The notes beneath the pieces are model-generated. The model was given only the letters and a program-made list of their open reading frames with translations. It made no database searches and was not told the origin of the DNA. A DNA stretch of 64,000 nt, from positions 1-64,000 of the forward strand of contig NZ_PUIV01000016.1 in NCBI RefSeq assembly GCF_003113265.1, read 5' to 3'. The DNA is from Methylosinus sporium. GTDB taxonomy: Bacteria; Pseudomonadota; Alphaproteobacteria; Rhizobiales; Beijerinckiaceae. Position numbers and translations under genes: made by a program. Shown here one piece after another: positions 11,617 through 20,851 of the stretch; within the stretch, counting starts at the first letter, position 1; each line of letters opens with the position of its first letter.

Positions 11617-13523
11617 TGGTTCTGATCCGCTCCGCCGGTCGCCGCCTGCAACGCATGTTCGTTGATCGACACGTTGAAGACCTTCTCGAGCGCGCCGACA
11701 TATTGCTCGAGTATGTCATTGGTGAAGGCCGGCCGCAGCTGGTCCGCCGCCGCCTTGGCCTCGATGGAGGCGGGATCATAGGCCGGCGTCGTCGCGCTCT
11801 TCACCTGGAAGACGAGGCGCCCGCCATCGACCGCAGCGGAGCCGGCGCCCTTGGACGGCGCGTCGAAAATGGCGACGATCGCCGCAGTCGACAGCTCGGG
11901 ATGCGGCGCGCGCTTCACATCGCTCAAATGCCGCGTCTCGGCGCCGGCGCCCTTGGCGACATCCTCGATCGCCTTGCCGGCGCGCAGCTCCGCGGTCAGC
12001 GCCTCGGCGCGCTCGGTCAGCGCCTTCTGCTGCTTCTCGCCGCGCAGAGCGGTCTCGACCGCCTCCTTCACCTCGGCGAAGCTGCGCTGGCGCGCCGGCT
12101 CCACTTTGGCGATCTCGAACCACACATAGCCGCCGTCGCGTGTCGGCACAGTGTCGTTGTCGACGCCGACGTCGGAGGCGAAAATCGCCTTCAGCAGATC
12201 CTCGGAGCCGAAGAGGCCGGCGATCTCCTTGCCGGCGGGATCGAGTCCGGTCGAATCCGCCGCCTCGATCGTCGCGACGTCGAGGCCGGCCGATTTGGCG
12301 GCCTCGGCCAGCGTCTTGCCGCCGGTGCGCTGATCCTCGATCGAGTCGTGCAGCGTGCGCACGGACGGAGCGGCGCGCTGCTGCGCGATCTCGCGGCGCA
12401 GCTCGTCGGCGGCCTCCTCGAAGCTGCGCGTGAAGACGCTGGGGATGATCTTCTCGACCTGGAGAATGGCGAAGCCGAACGCCGTCTGAACCGGGCCGAC
12501 GAAGCCCGGCTCGCGCGAGGCGAAGACCTTTGCGGCGATCTGCCGGTCGCCGAGGTCGCGCTCCTCGAGCAAGCCGAGGTCTATGTCCTTTTGCGAGAGC
12601 TTGCGCTCTCCCGCCAGCGCGTCGAAGGAGAGGCCGCCCTTCAGCCGCTCGAGCGCCTTATCGGCTTCGTCTTTCGAGGCGAAGAGAAGCTGGCGCAAAT
12701 GGCGCTTCTCCGCCGTGCCGTAGCGCTTGGCCTTCACCTCGTCATAGAGCTTGCGAACCTCCGCCTCGCTCACCTCCTGCGGCTTGGCGAGCGAAGCCGG
12801 CGTCACGGCGAGCAGAGCGAGCTTGCGATATTCGCGGGCGCGAAAGCTCTGCTCGCGATCGTCGAAATATTTCTTCAGCTCCTCCTCGCCGGGCTTGGCG
12901 ACCTCGCCAGCGGCCGCGGCGGGGAGAAGGAAATAATCGATCTCGCGAACCTCGTTGCGGAAGCGATGCAGCGCCTCCAGCACCAGGGGCGGCGGCTCCA
13001 TGCCGGCGACGATGGAATCGGTCAGCTCCTTGCGCAGATAGCCGCCCTTCTGCTCGAGGAGAAAGCTGCGCTCTGTATAGCCGGCGTCGCGGATGAGCTG
13101 CTTGAAGCGGTCGGAGTCGAATTTGCCGGCCGGACCTTTGAAGACATTTTCATCGCGGGTGAGGCGCAAGGTCTCGTCTTCGGAAATGGCGAGGCCGAGC
13201 GCTTTCGTCTTCTGGTCGAGCGACAGATCGGTGATCATGCGCTGGAGCACCTGCTGGTCGAGCCCGAAGCGGCGCGCCTCCTCATTGGTGATGGCGCGGC
13301 GAGCGCGCTGCTGCAGGCGGCGCAGCTCATTCTGATAGGCGCTGCGATAGGCGTCGACCGAAATTTCGCCCGCGCCCACTTTGGCGAGCCGCGTGGAGGT
13401 GAAGCCGCGGAACACGTCGCCTATGCCCCACACCGCGAAGCTCAGCGCGATGAAGCCCATGACGAGCCCGAGGACGATGCGGCCGATCCGATGTTGCGAG
13501 GCGATGCGAAGGCCTTCCAGCAT
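11613..13523 (-). CDS. ppiD: Peptidyl-prolyl isomerase PpiD / SurA N-domain folding chaperone
   Basis: The 636-residue protein has a short cytoplasmic start (MLEGLRIASQHRIGR), one membrane span at about residues 14-35, a SurA-type N-terminal chaperone region and a parvulin-like region around 250-375 (RHLRQLLFASKDEADKAL ... SFDALA ... GFVGPVQTAFGFAILQVEKI). It is expected to be anchored in the inner membrane and to help periplasmic protein folding. The parvulin catalytic residues look incomplete, as in many PpiD proteins. It sits immediately upstream of trpE, the usual Rhizobiales order. Confidence 0.9.
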   Translation of the reverse strand: MLEGLRIASQHRIGRIVLGLVMGFIALSFAVWGIGDVFRGFTSTRLAKVGAGEISVDAYRSAYQNELRRLQQRARRAITNEEARRFGLDQQVLQRMITDLSLDQKTKALGLAISEDETLRLTRDENVFKGPAGKFDSDRFKQLIRDAGYTERSFLLEQKGGYLRKELTDSIVAGMEPPPLVLEALHRFRNEVREIDYFLLPAAAAGEVAKPGEEELKKYFDDREQSFRAREYRKLALLAVTPASLAKPQEVSEAEVRKLYDEVKAKRYGTAEKRHLRQLLFASKDEADKALERLKGGLSFDALAGERKLSQKDIDLGLLEERDLGDRQIAAKVFASREPGFVGPVQTAFGFAILQVEKIIPSVFTRSFEEAADELRREIAQQRAAPSVRTLHDSIEDQRTGGKTLAEAAKSAGLDVATIEAADSTGLDPAGKEIAGLFGSEDLLKAIFASDVGVDNDTVPTRDGGYVWFEIAKVEPARQRSFAEVKEAVETALRGEKQQKALTERAEALTAELRAGKAIEDVAKGAGAETRHLSDVKRAPHPELSTAAIVAIFDAPSKGAGSAAVDGGRLVFQVKSATTPAYDPASIEAKAAADQLRPAFTNDILEQYVGALEKVFNVSINEHALQAATGGADQNQ

Positions 13524-13761
13524 GATTTGGGGCTTCCCTTGGGCGTTGCGGTCTCCGGCTCTTTCGTGCGCTCACGGCCGGAATTGGCGCGGACTATAGG
13601 TAGCGTCGCCTCCACTTGCAATCTTGCGCTCCGCCGCCCCTTCGGGCGGGCTCTGGCGCGGCGGCGCGCGGCGTGGGCCGAGGGAACCGACCCGCTTCCC
13701 GCACGTTGTGACGCCCTGGGGGGCCGCCGCGGGCGCTGGCTCGCGATACGGGAGTGTGCAT

Positions 13762-14196
13762 ATGAACCTCACGAATCTGACCATGGGCGCGGTCGCGCTC
13801 GGATTGCTCGCCATCTCTCTACCGGCGATGACGGCTCCGGCGCTGGCGCTGCCCTCGGCGGTTCCGGCGCTCGCCGCCGGCGCGGCCTCAGATATCGCCA
13901 AGGCTCGTTATCAGGACTATCCGGGCGCGCGCGCCTCCAAGGCGACGAAAGGTCGCTCCTCGGCGACGTCTCAGAAATATTCCAAATCCGGCGCCGCCTC
14001 CGGCAAGGCGCGCATGGCCGGCCAGAGCGGATCGCAGGGGCGCTCGGCGATCCAGGGCCGCTCCTCCTCCAGTCAGGGCCGCTCCTATAATAATCAGGGG
14101 CGCACTTACAACCAGGGGCGCTCCTCGGTCGGCGGCCATGGCATAGCGCCCTATAGCGACATTCCGCATCGCGCCATGAAGCATCGCGCGCACTAA
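13762..14196 (+). CDS. Secreted QGRS-repeat basic protein
   Basis: A 144-residue protein with a hydrophobic signal-like N-terminus (about 1-30, ending PALALPSAVPALA) followed by a low-complexity basic region. From about residue 89 it has at least six copies of Q-G-R-(S/T) spaced by 4-8 residues (SQGRS, IQGRS, NQGRT). No catalytic domain is recognisable. It may be an exported surface or matrix protein, but that is inference from composition. The ATG at 13762 follows GGGAGTG; the frame extends upstream without family support. Confidence 0.65.
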   Translation: MNLTNLTMGAVALGLLAISLPAMTAPALALPSAVPALAAGAASDIAKARYQDYPGARASKATKGRSSATSQKYSKSGAASGKARMAGQSGSQGRSAIQGRSSSSQGRSYNNQGRTYNQGRSSVGGHGIAPYSDIPHRAMKHRAH

Positions 14197-14354
14197 AGGC
14201 GGGCGCGCACTGACGAAGCGCTCTTCGATCGCATCGTTCTGGCCGTCGGACGCGTCTCGCGCCGGCGGCCACGCGCGCTTAACGCGCCGTTAACCATGGG
14301 CGCGGACACTCGGGCCACTGAGACATCGCCTCGGCGTCGCTCAGGAGGTCCTTC

Positions 14355-14846
14355 ATGTGGACGGCAGCGGCGCGCCGCCTAGCGCCCCCTTCGCGGCCCA
14401 ATGGCCTTCGGATTCTCGGCGTCATCGTCGTGTCCGTCTGCGCGGGCGCGGCGGCCGGCTTTTTTCTCGGCTCGCGCACCGGCGTCAAGACCGCGCTGCA
14501 GGCCGCGCAGAGCATAGACGGCCAGACCCTCGCCAAGGCGCTCGACTGGAAGCCCGAAGTCTCCTTCGGGATCGAGCAGCGTCGCGAGATCGCCCGCTTG
14601 CTCGACGAGGCGCGGGCGACGCGCGCGCTGATCGAATCGCTTCGCCACGACGAGGAGGCGCTGCGCGCCGGCGTGCGGCTGCGCGCGCTGGAGACGGCGC
14701 GCGATTTCGGCGCCGCGCGGCTGGAGCAGATCGAGCAGCGGCTCGACCGGCTCGACGGCGCGCGCATCGATCCCGCGCCGACCGGTTCCCTGCCCAAGGG
14801 CGAGGCCCGCCGCGAGTCCCGCGCCGCGCCGATGGGGACGCGGTGA
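14355..14846 (+). CDS. Single-span membrane protein with coiled-coil tail, unknown function
   Basis: The 163-residue product has one hydrophobic segment (about residues 19-42, GLRILGVIVVSVCAGAAAGFFLG) and then a charged helical region (about 70-135) with heptad-like leucines (RREIARLLDEARATRALIESLRHDEEAL). No family is recognised. It begins just after an AGGAGG sequence and codon use is like the core genome. A competing overlapping frame looks like a shadow. The following 212 bases to the ABC permease gene contain no gene I can support. Confidence 0.6.
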   Translation: MWTAAARRLAPPSRPNGLRILGVIVVSVCAGAAAGFFLGSRTGVKTALQAAQSIDGQTLAKALDWKPEVSFGIEQRREIARLLDEARATRALIESLRHDEEALRAGVRLRALETARDFGAARLEQIEQRLDRLDGARIDPAPTGSLPKGEARRESRAAPMGTR

Positions 14847-15058
14847 TCGCGCTCGCGCCGGCCCGGCGCCGATTTTTTTCGGCGATCCCGCCCGGCGGCG
14901 ACACGCAATTGTCATAAGGCTTGGCCATTGGACGGCGGCGCGTGGCTTTTTCCGTCTCTGCGGAGATGACGGCGATATCCGGCTGTGCGACATGCTGTCC
15001 CGCCGGAGCCCCAGCCGCCGGCCATCCCTGCGCCTCGCTTCGCCGAAAGCCTTCGATC

Positions 15059-16792
15059 ATGCTGAATCGTTTCGTCGCGCTCACCTCGCTCGGCCGCCGC
15101 ACTCTGCCCAATCTGTGGGATTTCGTCGCTCTCGCGCTCGTCCTCGGCGTTTTCGCGCTCGCCGCGCCGGGCTGGCGCGGCATGGCGCTGCCGCTCGAGG
15201 CGCCGGAGACGGCGCAATTGTCGCTCGATTATTGGGAGCTGCCCTATTACGGACTGCGCACGACGCTGCGCATGTTCGCGGCGATCGGCTTCTCGCTGCT
15301 CTTCACGCTGGTCTACGCCACGCTCGCCGCCAAGAGCCGGCGCGCCGAGATGATTCTGGTGCCGCTGCTCGATGTGCTTCAGTCGGTGCCGGTGCTCGGC
15401 TTTCTCTCCTTCACGGTGACGTTCTTTCTCGGCCTCTTCCCCGGCTCGACGCTCGGGGCGGAGGGCGCGGCGATCTTCGCCATCTTCACCAGCCAGGCTT
15501 GGAACATGGCCTTCTCCTTCCACCAGTCGCTGCGCACCGTGCCGCGCGATCTCGACGAGGTGGCCAAGGGCTTCGGCCTCACGCCCTGGCAGAAATTCTG
15601 GCAGCTCGAGGCGCCCTTCGCGATGCCCGGACTCATCTGGAACATGATGATGTCCATGTCCGGCGGCTGGTTCTTCGTCGTCGCCTCGGAGGCGATCACC
15701 GTCGGCGACGTGAATGTGCGGCTGCCGGGCGTCGGCTCCTATCTCGCTCTGGCGATCGAGAGCAAGCGCATCGATTGCGTCGTGGCGGCGGTGGTCGCTG
15801 TGGCGCTCATCATTCTCGCCTATGACCAATTGCTGTTTCGGCCTATCGTGGCCTTCTCGGGCAAGTTCCGAGTCGAGCTCTCCGCCTCGCAGGACGAAGC
15901 CGAAAGCTGGGTGCGCGATCTCTTCGTGCGCACGCGCTGGCTGCGCGCCGCCGCCGCCTGGCCGGCTTCGCTGCTGCGCCGCGCCTCGCTGTGGAAAATG
16001 GCCTTGCCCTACGCGGCCCCGCGCCTGCCGGAGAGCCGCCGCGGGGCGGTGGTCTTCGATGTCGTATGGTTCGCGGCCGTCGGCGCGGCGCTGCTCTATT
16101 CGCTGTCGCTGGTGTTCGAATTTCTGCGCAGCGCGGTGAGCCTCGAGGAGTTCCGCCACGCGCTGCTGCTGACATTCTACACGATGATCCGCGTCATCGT
16201 GCTGATTGCACTGGCGACGCTGATCTGGGTTCCGATCGGCGTCTTTGTGGGCCTGCGTCCGCGCATCGCCGAGAAGATCCAGCCGCTGGCGCAATTTCTG
16301 GCGGCCTTTCCGGCGAATGTCCTCTTCCCCATCGCCGTCATCGGCATTCTCACCTTCCGGCTCGATCCCGACATATGGCTGTCGCTGCTGATCATCTTCG
16401 GCACGCAATGGTACATATTGTTCAACGTCATCGCCGGCGCCTCGGCTTTCCCGAACGATCTCCGCGAGGTCTCCGCCAATTTCGGCATTCGCGGCTTCGC
16501 CTGGTGGAAGAACGTCATTCTGCCGGCGATCTTCCCCTATTACGTGACCGGCGCGCTCACCGCCTCGGGCGGCTCGTGGAACGCCGCCATCGTCGCCGAA
16601 TATGTGAAATGGGGCGACGACACGATCGAGGCGCAGGGCATAGGCGCCTATATCGCCGCGGCGACCGCGGCCGGCGACTATCCCAAGATCGTGCTCGGCG
16701 TCTCGCTGATGAGCGTCGTCGTCATTTTGTTCAACCGTCTCTTCTGGCGCCAATTGTTCGGCTTCGTCGAACGGCGCCTGCGCCTGTCCTGA
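15059..16792 (+). CDS. ABC transporter permease, NitT/TauT type, fused double permease
   Basis: The 577-residue protein contains two binding-protein-dependent permease domains in one chain (about 60-275 and 355-575), each with an EAA-type loop: DLDEVAKGFGLTPWQKFWQLEAPFAMPG and DLREVSANFGIRGFAWWKNVILPAIFPY. About ten to twelve membrane spans are evident. The family imports nitrate, sulfonates, bicarbonate or related anions. The ATPase gene follows after 11 bases; no periplasmic binding protein is encoded nearby, which is odd for an importer. The ATG at 15059 was chosen for family-like N-terminal length. Confidence 0.88.
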   Translation: MLNRFVALTSLGRRTLPNLWDFVALALVLGVFALAAPGWRGMALPLEAPETAQLSLDYWELPYYGLRTTLRMFAAIGFSLLFTLVYATLAAKSRRAEMILVPLLDVLQSVPVLGFLSFTVTFFLGLFPGSTLGAEGAAIFAIFTSQAWNMAFSFHQSLRTVPRDLDEVAKGFGLTPWQKFWQLEAPFAMPGLIWNMMMSMSGGWFFVVASEAITVGDVNVRLPGVGSYLALAIESKRIDCVVAAVVAVALIILAYDQLLFRPIVAFSGKFRVELSASQDEAESWVRDLFVRTRWLRAAAAWPASLLRRASLWKMALPYAAPRLPESRRGAVVFDVVWFAAVGAALLYSLSLVFEFLRSAVSLEEFRHALLLTFYTMIRVIVLIALATLIWVPIGVFVGLRPRIAEKIQPLAQFLAAFPANVLFPIAVIGILTFRLDPDIWLSLLIIFGTQWYILFNVIAGASAFPNDLREVSANFGIRGFAWWKNVILPAIFPYYVTGALTASGGSWNAAIVAEYVKWGDDTIEAQGIGAYIAAATAAGDYPKIVLGVSLMSVVVILFNRLFWRQLFGFVERRLRLS

Positions 16793-16803
16793 AGGGTTCC
16801 GCC

Positions 16804-18111
16804 ATGTCCGCGACGAAAGCGCCTCTGCTCGAGCTCCGCAATGTCTTCCAGGCCTATGGCCGCTCTTCCGGCGAAAAAGGCCCGATCGTTCTCGACGATA
16901 TCTCGCTGCGGCTCGACGATGGCGAGATCGTCGGCCTGCTCGGACGTTCCGGCTGCGGCAAATCCTCGCTGCTGCGCATCGTTTCCGGCCTGGCGCGGCC
17001 GACCGGCGGCGAGGTTCTCTATCGCGGCGAGAAAGTGGCCGGCCCGGTCGATGGCGTCGCCATGGTGTTTCAGAGCTTCGCCCTGTTTCCCTGGCTCTCC
17101 GTGCTCGCCAATGTGGAGCTCGGCCTGCGCGCCAAAGGCGTGCGCGAGGCGGACGCTCGCCGCCGCGCGCTGAAGGCGATCGACATCATCGGCCTCGACG
17201 GCTTCGAGAACGCTTTTCCCAAGGAGATTTCCGGCGGTATGCGCCAGCGCGTCGGCTTCGCGCGCGCGCTCGTCGTCGCGCCCAATATTCTCTTGATGGA
17301 CGAGCCTTTCTCGGCGCTCGACGTGCTGACCGCGGAAACCTTGCGCACCGATCTCCTCGATCTGTGGGTGGAAGGCCGGATGCCCATCAAATCCATACTG
17401 ATGGTCACGCACAACATCGAGGAGGCGGTGCTGATGTGCGACCGCATCGTGGTGCTCTCCTCCAACCCCGGCCGCATCGCCGCGGAAATCCGCGTGACGC
17501 TGGCGCATCCGCGCAATCGGCTCGATCCGGAGTTCCGCCAGCTCGTCGACCAGATCTATGCGCTGATGACGCGCCGCGCCGAGCCGGCGAAGATGCGGGA
17601 GTCGACCTTCCCGGGCCTCGGCCTCGGCATGGCGCTGCCCACCGTCTCGACCAACACGCTCGCCGGCATGATCGAGGAGGTGGCGGCGCCGCCTTATGAC
17701 GGCAAGGCCGATCTGCCGACGCTCGCCGACAGCCTGCAGCTCGAGATCGACGAACTCTTCCCCGTCGCCGAGACGCTGCAGCTGCTGCGCTTCGCCGAGC
17801 TCGCCGAGGGCGACATAAGGCTGACGACGGCCGGCAAGCGCTTCGCGGAGATGGACGTCGACCAGCGCAAGAAGCTGTTCGGCGACCATTTGCTCGCTTA
17901 TGTGCCGCTGGCGCAGCGCATCCGCCGCGTGCTGGACGAGCGGCCGTCGCATTACGCGCCCGCCACGCGCTTCCGCGAGGAGCTCGAGGATTACATGAGC
18001 GAGGACTATGCGGAGATGACGCTGCGCAGCGTCACCACCTGGGGCCGCTATGGCGAGATTTTCGCCTATGACGAAGGCGCGCAGGCCTTCAGCCTGGAAA
18101 ATCCGCAATAG
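16804..18111 (+). CDS. ABC transporter ATPase, NitT/TauT type, with AAA-associated C-terminal domain
   Basis: The 435-residue protein is the ATP-binding partner of the upstream permease. Walker A GRSGCGKSS is near residue 46, the signature ISGGMRQRVG near 142 and Walker B ILLMDEPFSALD near 161. After about residue 260 a second part resembles the AAA-associated C-terminal domain found in a subset of these ATPases, proposed to be regulatory. The substrate cannot be deduced; nitrate, sulfonate and bicarbonate systems all look like this. Confidence 0.9.
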   Translation: MSATKAPLLELRNVFQAYGRSSGEKGPIVLDDISLRLDDGEIVGLLGRSGCGKSSLLRIVSGLARPTGGEVLYRGEKVAGPVDGVAMVFQSFALFPWLSVLANVELGLRAKGVREADARRRALKAIDIIGLDGFENAFPKEISGGMRQRVGFARALVVAPNILLMDEPFSALDVLTAETLRTDLLDLWVEGRMPIKSILMVTHNIEEAVLMCDRIVVLSSNPGRIAAEIRVTLAHPRNRLDPEFRQLVDQIYALMTRRAEPAKMRESTFPGLGLGMALPTVSTNTLAGMIEEVAAPPYDGKADLPTLADSLQLEIDELFPVAETLQLLRFAELAEGDIRLTTAGKRFAEMDVDQRKKLFGDHLLAYVPLAQRIRRVLDERPSHYAPATRFREELEDYMSEDYAEMTLRSVTTWGRYGEIFAYDEGAQAFSLENPQ

Positions 18112-18133
18112 GCGCAAATGGGCGCGCCATCGG

Positions 18134-18559
18134 TCACCGCACGCGGTTCAGTTGCCCGCGCAGCTCGCCTTCCGGATGCTTGGCCGAATGGATGTTGAAA
18201 TACCATTGGCCGTCTTCGAGTTGCTTGACCTGCTTGGCGTCGAGCGTCGCTGAGCCCTGGAATGTCTCCTCCAAGGCCTCGACCGGCAGCACCGGCGCGG
18301 CTTTCTCGCCGGCCTTGGCGGGCCCATGGAAATGCGCCTTCAGCTCCTGGCCCTCGAGACCGACAAAATAGCCCTTCCAGCTGATTTTCCGGGTCTTGGG
18401 GTCCAGCGTCACGGCGATGGAGCCGACGCCTTTGCTTGCGCTCGGCGGAGTTTCCGCGCCGCCGGAGAGATCGCCCTTGAACATCTGCACTTCGGCGAAA
18501 GCGGGCGAGGACGCGACGGCGAGTGCGACCGCGGCCGCGAGCGATGCATTCCTGGACAT
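18134..18559 (-). CDS. Exported CHRD-domain protein
   Basis: A 141-residue protein with a clear signal peptide (MSRNASLAAAVALAVASSPAFA, cut about residue 22) followed by a CHRD domain: FKGDLSGGAETPP, GVGSIAVTLDP, KAHFHGPA, GQWYFNIHSAKHPEGELRGQL. CHRD domains were named from chordin and occur in exported bacterial proteins of unknown role. It converges with the ABC ATPase gene and is 154 bases from the divergent rhodanese gene. Confidence 0.88.
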   Translation of the reverse strand: MSRNASLAAAVALAVASSPAFAEVQMFKGDLSGGAETPPSASKGVGSIAVTLDPKTRKISWKGYFVGLEGQELKAHFHGPAKAGEKAAPVLPVEALEETFQGSATLDAKQVKQLEDGQWYFNIHSAKHPEGELRGQLNRVR

Positions 18560-18712
18560 TTGTAGACCTCCTGTGTCAAATGGCGGAAACAGCGCCCCCG
18601 AGGGCTTGCCACCTAACGCGTCCGCGCGACGCTTCAAGCCGCCTGCCCGAGCCTTTGCGGCTGCGGCGCGAGAGCAGATCGTGCGGCGGCGCAGAGATTT
18701 TGGGAAGACGAC

Positions 18713-19045
18713 ATGGCCGAGTGGTATAACGAGATCAGCCTTGAGGATTTGAAGAGCGGCATCGCCGACAAATCGATCATTCTGGTCGATGTGCGCGAGG
18801 CGGACGAATACGCCCAGGGCCATATCGACGGCGCTTTGTTCGTGCCGCTGTCCGCCTTCGATCCGAGCAAGATTCCGGCGCCGGCCGAGGGCCAGAAGGT
18901 CGTGGTCTATTGCCGCTCCGGCAAGCGCTCGGTGAACGCCATGGAGCAGGCCCGCCTCTTCGGCCGCCGCGACGTGAGCACGCATTTCGGCGGCGGCATC
19001 ATCGGCTGGCAAAAGGCCGGGGAGCCGGTCGTCACGGGGATGTGA
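18713..19045 (+). CDS. Rhodanese-like sulfurtransferase
   Basis: A single-domain 110-residue rhodanese. The active-site loop is YCRSGKRS with the catalytic Cys near residue 64, preceded by VDVREADEYAQGHIDGALFVPL and followed by GGGIIGWQKAGEPV. Such proteins move sulfane sulfur or act as redox relays in the cytoplasm. Length and domain composition are complete. It converges with the LysR gene (14-base gap). Confidence 0.92.
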   Translation: MAEWYNEISLEDLKSGIADKSIILVDVREADEYAQGHIDGALFVPLSAFDPSKIPAPAEGQKVVVYCRSGKRSVNAMEQARLFGRRDVSTHFGGGIIGWQKAGEPVVTGM

Positions 19046-19058
19046 TGGCGCTGCAGGC

Positions 19059-19925
19059 TCACCTTTTTGCCTGCAGTAGATCCATGAAGAGCCGTGCGGC
19101 GCGCGAGGGCGTGCGTCCCGGCGCTGCGGCCAAGCCGAATTCGCGGTAGAGCGGCGGATCGAGCCGCGCGACACGTAAGCCCTTCCGATTTTCCGGCAAG
19201 GTAGACTCGGGCGCGAGGCCGACGCCGACGCCTTCGCGGACGAGCGCAATGGCGCTCGTCCAGTCGCGCACCTCCATTCGGATATTCGTCAAAGACAAGC
19301 CGGCATGTTCGGCGAGCGTGCGCGCATGGATATGGCATCCTCCGGTCGCGAGCACGAAAGGCTCCGCCGTCAGTTCGGCGAACGACACGGATGATCCACG
19401 TCGCGCCAGACGATGAGAGGAGGGCAGAACGCAGACCCAGGCGTCCCGCCCAATCGTGATCGTGTTTCTCTCTGGTGGCGGATTCAATACGACGCCGATG
19501 TCCACCGATCCCTCGTCGAGCCAGATCTCGACCTCCTGATCATCCGTCTCCAGCGCGATCACGTCTATGTCGGGGTGGAGCGTGCGGAAGCGCCGGAGCA
19601 GGGGCGGCAGAAAGGTCGCGAATACGCTGGGGAAGGCGGCGATGCGGAGCGCGCCGAACGGCTCCCCGGCCGCAATCGCCGCTTCTCGGCGGATCGCCTC
19701 CACATGAGTGAAGGCCGCGCGGGCGTGCTCGAGAACGCGTTCTCCGAACGCCGTCAGCTCGATTCCGTTTGCTTTCCTCACCAATAATTTGACGCCGAGA
19801 CTCTCCTCCAGCGTCGCGAGCGCCTGGCTCAGGCCGGACTGCGTGACGCCGATCGCTGCGGCCGCGGCGGTGATGCTGCCGGATTCTGCTATGGCGATCA
19901 GGCCGCGGAGCTGTGTCAGCTTCAT
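19059..19925 (-). CDS. LysR-family transcriptional regulator
   Basis: The 288-residue protein has the N-terminal winged HTH (residues 1-60, ...SGSITAAAAAIGVTQSGLSQALATLEESLGVKLL...) and a periplasmic-binding-type effector domain. It is divergent from the GST gene with 97 bases between, the classic layout in which a LysR protein controls its neighbour and itself. The gap has AT-rich inverted-looking sequence near 19935-19960 that could be its binding site, but no clean T-N11-A palindrome was confirmed. Confidence 0.92.
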   Translation of the reverse strand: MKLTQLRGLIAIAESGSITAAAAAIGVTQSGLSQALATLEESLGVKLLVRKANGIELTAFGERVLEHARAAFTHVEAIRREAAIAAGEPFGALRIAAFPSVFATFLPPLLRRFRTLHPDIDVIALETDDQEVEIWLDEGSVDIGVVLNPPPERNTITIGRDAWVCVLPSSHRLARRGSSVSFAELTAEPFVLATGGCHIHARTLAEHAGLSLTNIRMEVRDWTSAIALVREGVGVGLAPESTLPENRKGLRVARLDPPLYREFGLAAAPGRTPSRAARLFMDLLQAKR

Positions 19926-20022
19926 ATTAGAGCTGCTTATATGAGAAATCTTATTCCGTAATTTTTCTTCTTCCCTGCGTCATGTCAACATGCCCGCGTC
20001 CTTCTTCGACGGAGATGTCCGG

Positions 20023-20640
20023 ATGAAGCTGTATTTTGCCGCCGGCGCCTGCTCTTTCGCGCCGCATATAGCGTTGCAGGAGCTGGGGTTGCCCTACGAG
20101 CTGGTACGGGTGAACAATCGAACCAAGAGGACGTCGGAGGGCGGCGATTTCTGGACGGTCAATCCGAAAGGCTATGTCGCCGCGCTCCGCCTGGATTGTG
20201 GCGCGACGCTGACCGAAGCGCCGGCGATTCTCCAATTTCTCGCCGATCTGAAACCGGAGGCGGGGCTCGCGCCGCCGAACGGCGAATTGGAGCGCGTGCG
20301 TCTTCAGGAATGGCTCAACTTCATCGCCAGCGAGCTTCACGCCGGTTCGAGCCCTTTGTTCGATCAGGCGTTGCCGAAGGCGGCGCGAGAGTTCTTCGAG
20401 GCGCGACTGTCCAAGCGTTTCGATTGGCTCGATTCGGCATTGGCGGACCGTCCGTTTCTGATGGGCGGGGTTTTCACGGTCGCCGACGCCTATCTCTTCA
20501 CTGTGCTCGGCTGGATGCCGCGCTTCTCGATCGATCTCGGGCGTTGGCCGAAGATCGGCGCCTATGTCGCGCGGATTGCCGCGCGCTCTTCTGTGGAGGC
20601 GGCGCGGGCTCGCGAGGCGGCGATCCCTGCGGTCGAATGA
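20023..20640 (+). CDS. Glutathione S-transferase, beta-class-like
   Basis: The 205-residue protein begins MKLYFAAGACSFAPHIALQE, the N-terminal thioredoxin-like fold of bacterial beta-class GSTs with a Cys near residue 10, then NPKGYVAALRLD and LTEAPAILQFLAD (glutathione site). The C-terminal helical domain has FTVADAYLFTVLGW. It conjugates or exchanges glutathione on small electrophiles; the substrate is unknown. Its stop is only 20 bases from the left attachment site of the genomic island, so it is the last core gene on that side. Confidence 0.92.
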   Translation: MKLYFAAGACSFAPHIALQELGLPYELVRVNNRTKRTSEGGDFWTVNPKGYVAALRLDCGATLTEAPAILQFLADLKPEAGLAPPNGELERVRLQEWLNFIASELHAGSSPLFDQALPKAAREFFEARLSKRFDWLDSALADRPFLMGGVFTVADAYLFTVLGWMPRFSIDLGRWPKIGAYVARIAARSSVEAARAREAAIPAVE

Positions 20641-20659
20641 TCGTAGCGGCTCGAAGCCC

Positions 20660-20674
20660 TCACTCCCACTCGAT
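20660..20674. repeat. attL: copy of the guaA 3' end
   Basis: TCACTCCCACTCGAT here is identical to 37947-37961, the guaA stop and final codons. Read on the minus strand the match continues past one wobble mismatch: ACC ATC GAG TGG GAG TGA here against ACG ATC GAG TGG GAG TGA in guaA, both coding TIEW-E-stop. The bases right of the core are element-derived and those left of it chromosomal, so the mismatch suggests the element carried a guaA tail from another host. Confidence 0.88.
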
Positions 20675-20733
20675 GGTCAACAGGCTTGAATTCGTATTGT
20701 GCGTATTGGACTTTCCGCCCGCGACCCAAAACC

Positions 20734-20741
20734 ATACCAAC
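20734..20741 (+). promoter_or_regulatory. Candidate integrase arm site (ATACCAAC), left end
   Basis: ATACCAAC lies about 60 bases inside attL. The same octamer occurs near the right end of the element, at 37811-37818 and inverted at 37773-37780. Repeated short sites flanking the core are how tyrosine integrases of this type bind arm sequences; the assignment is inference from position and repetition. Confidence 0.4.
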
Positions 20742-20851
20742 TCCAATACCATCAGGATAAGGGCTCTGGATTCGTGGATTCTATATGATGATATTCCCGC
20801 CATAAGCGGGCGCACATCATAAACGAGCGCCGCGAAAATGCAGACCAAAAT

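Noticed and set aside
10090-13523. tRNA or leader-peptide attenuator ahead of trpE
   Set aside because: No Trp-rich leader peptide or tRNA-like fold found; trpE is coupled to ppiD, leaving no leader space.
20660-20848. Minus-strand open frame ending in TIEWE beside attL
   Set aside because: The ending is only the duplicated guaA tail; the rest resembles no protein and the frame is explained by the att duplication.
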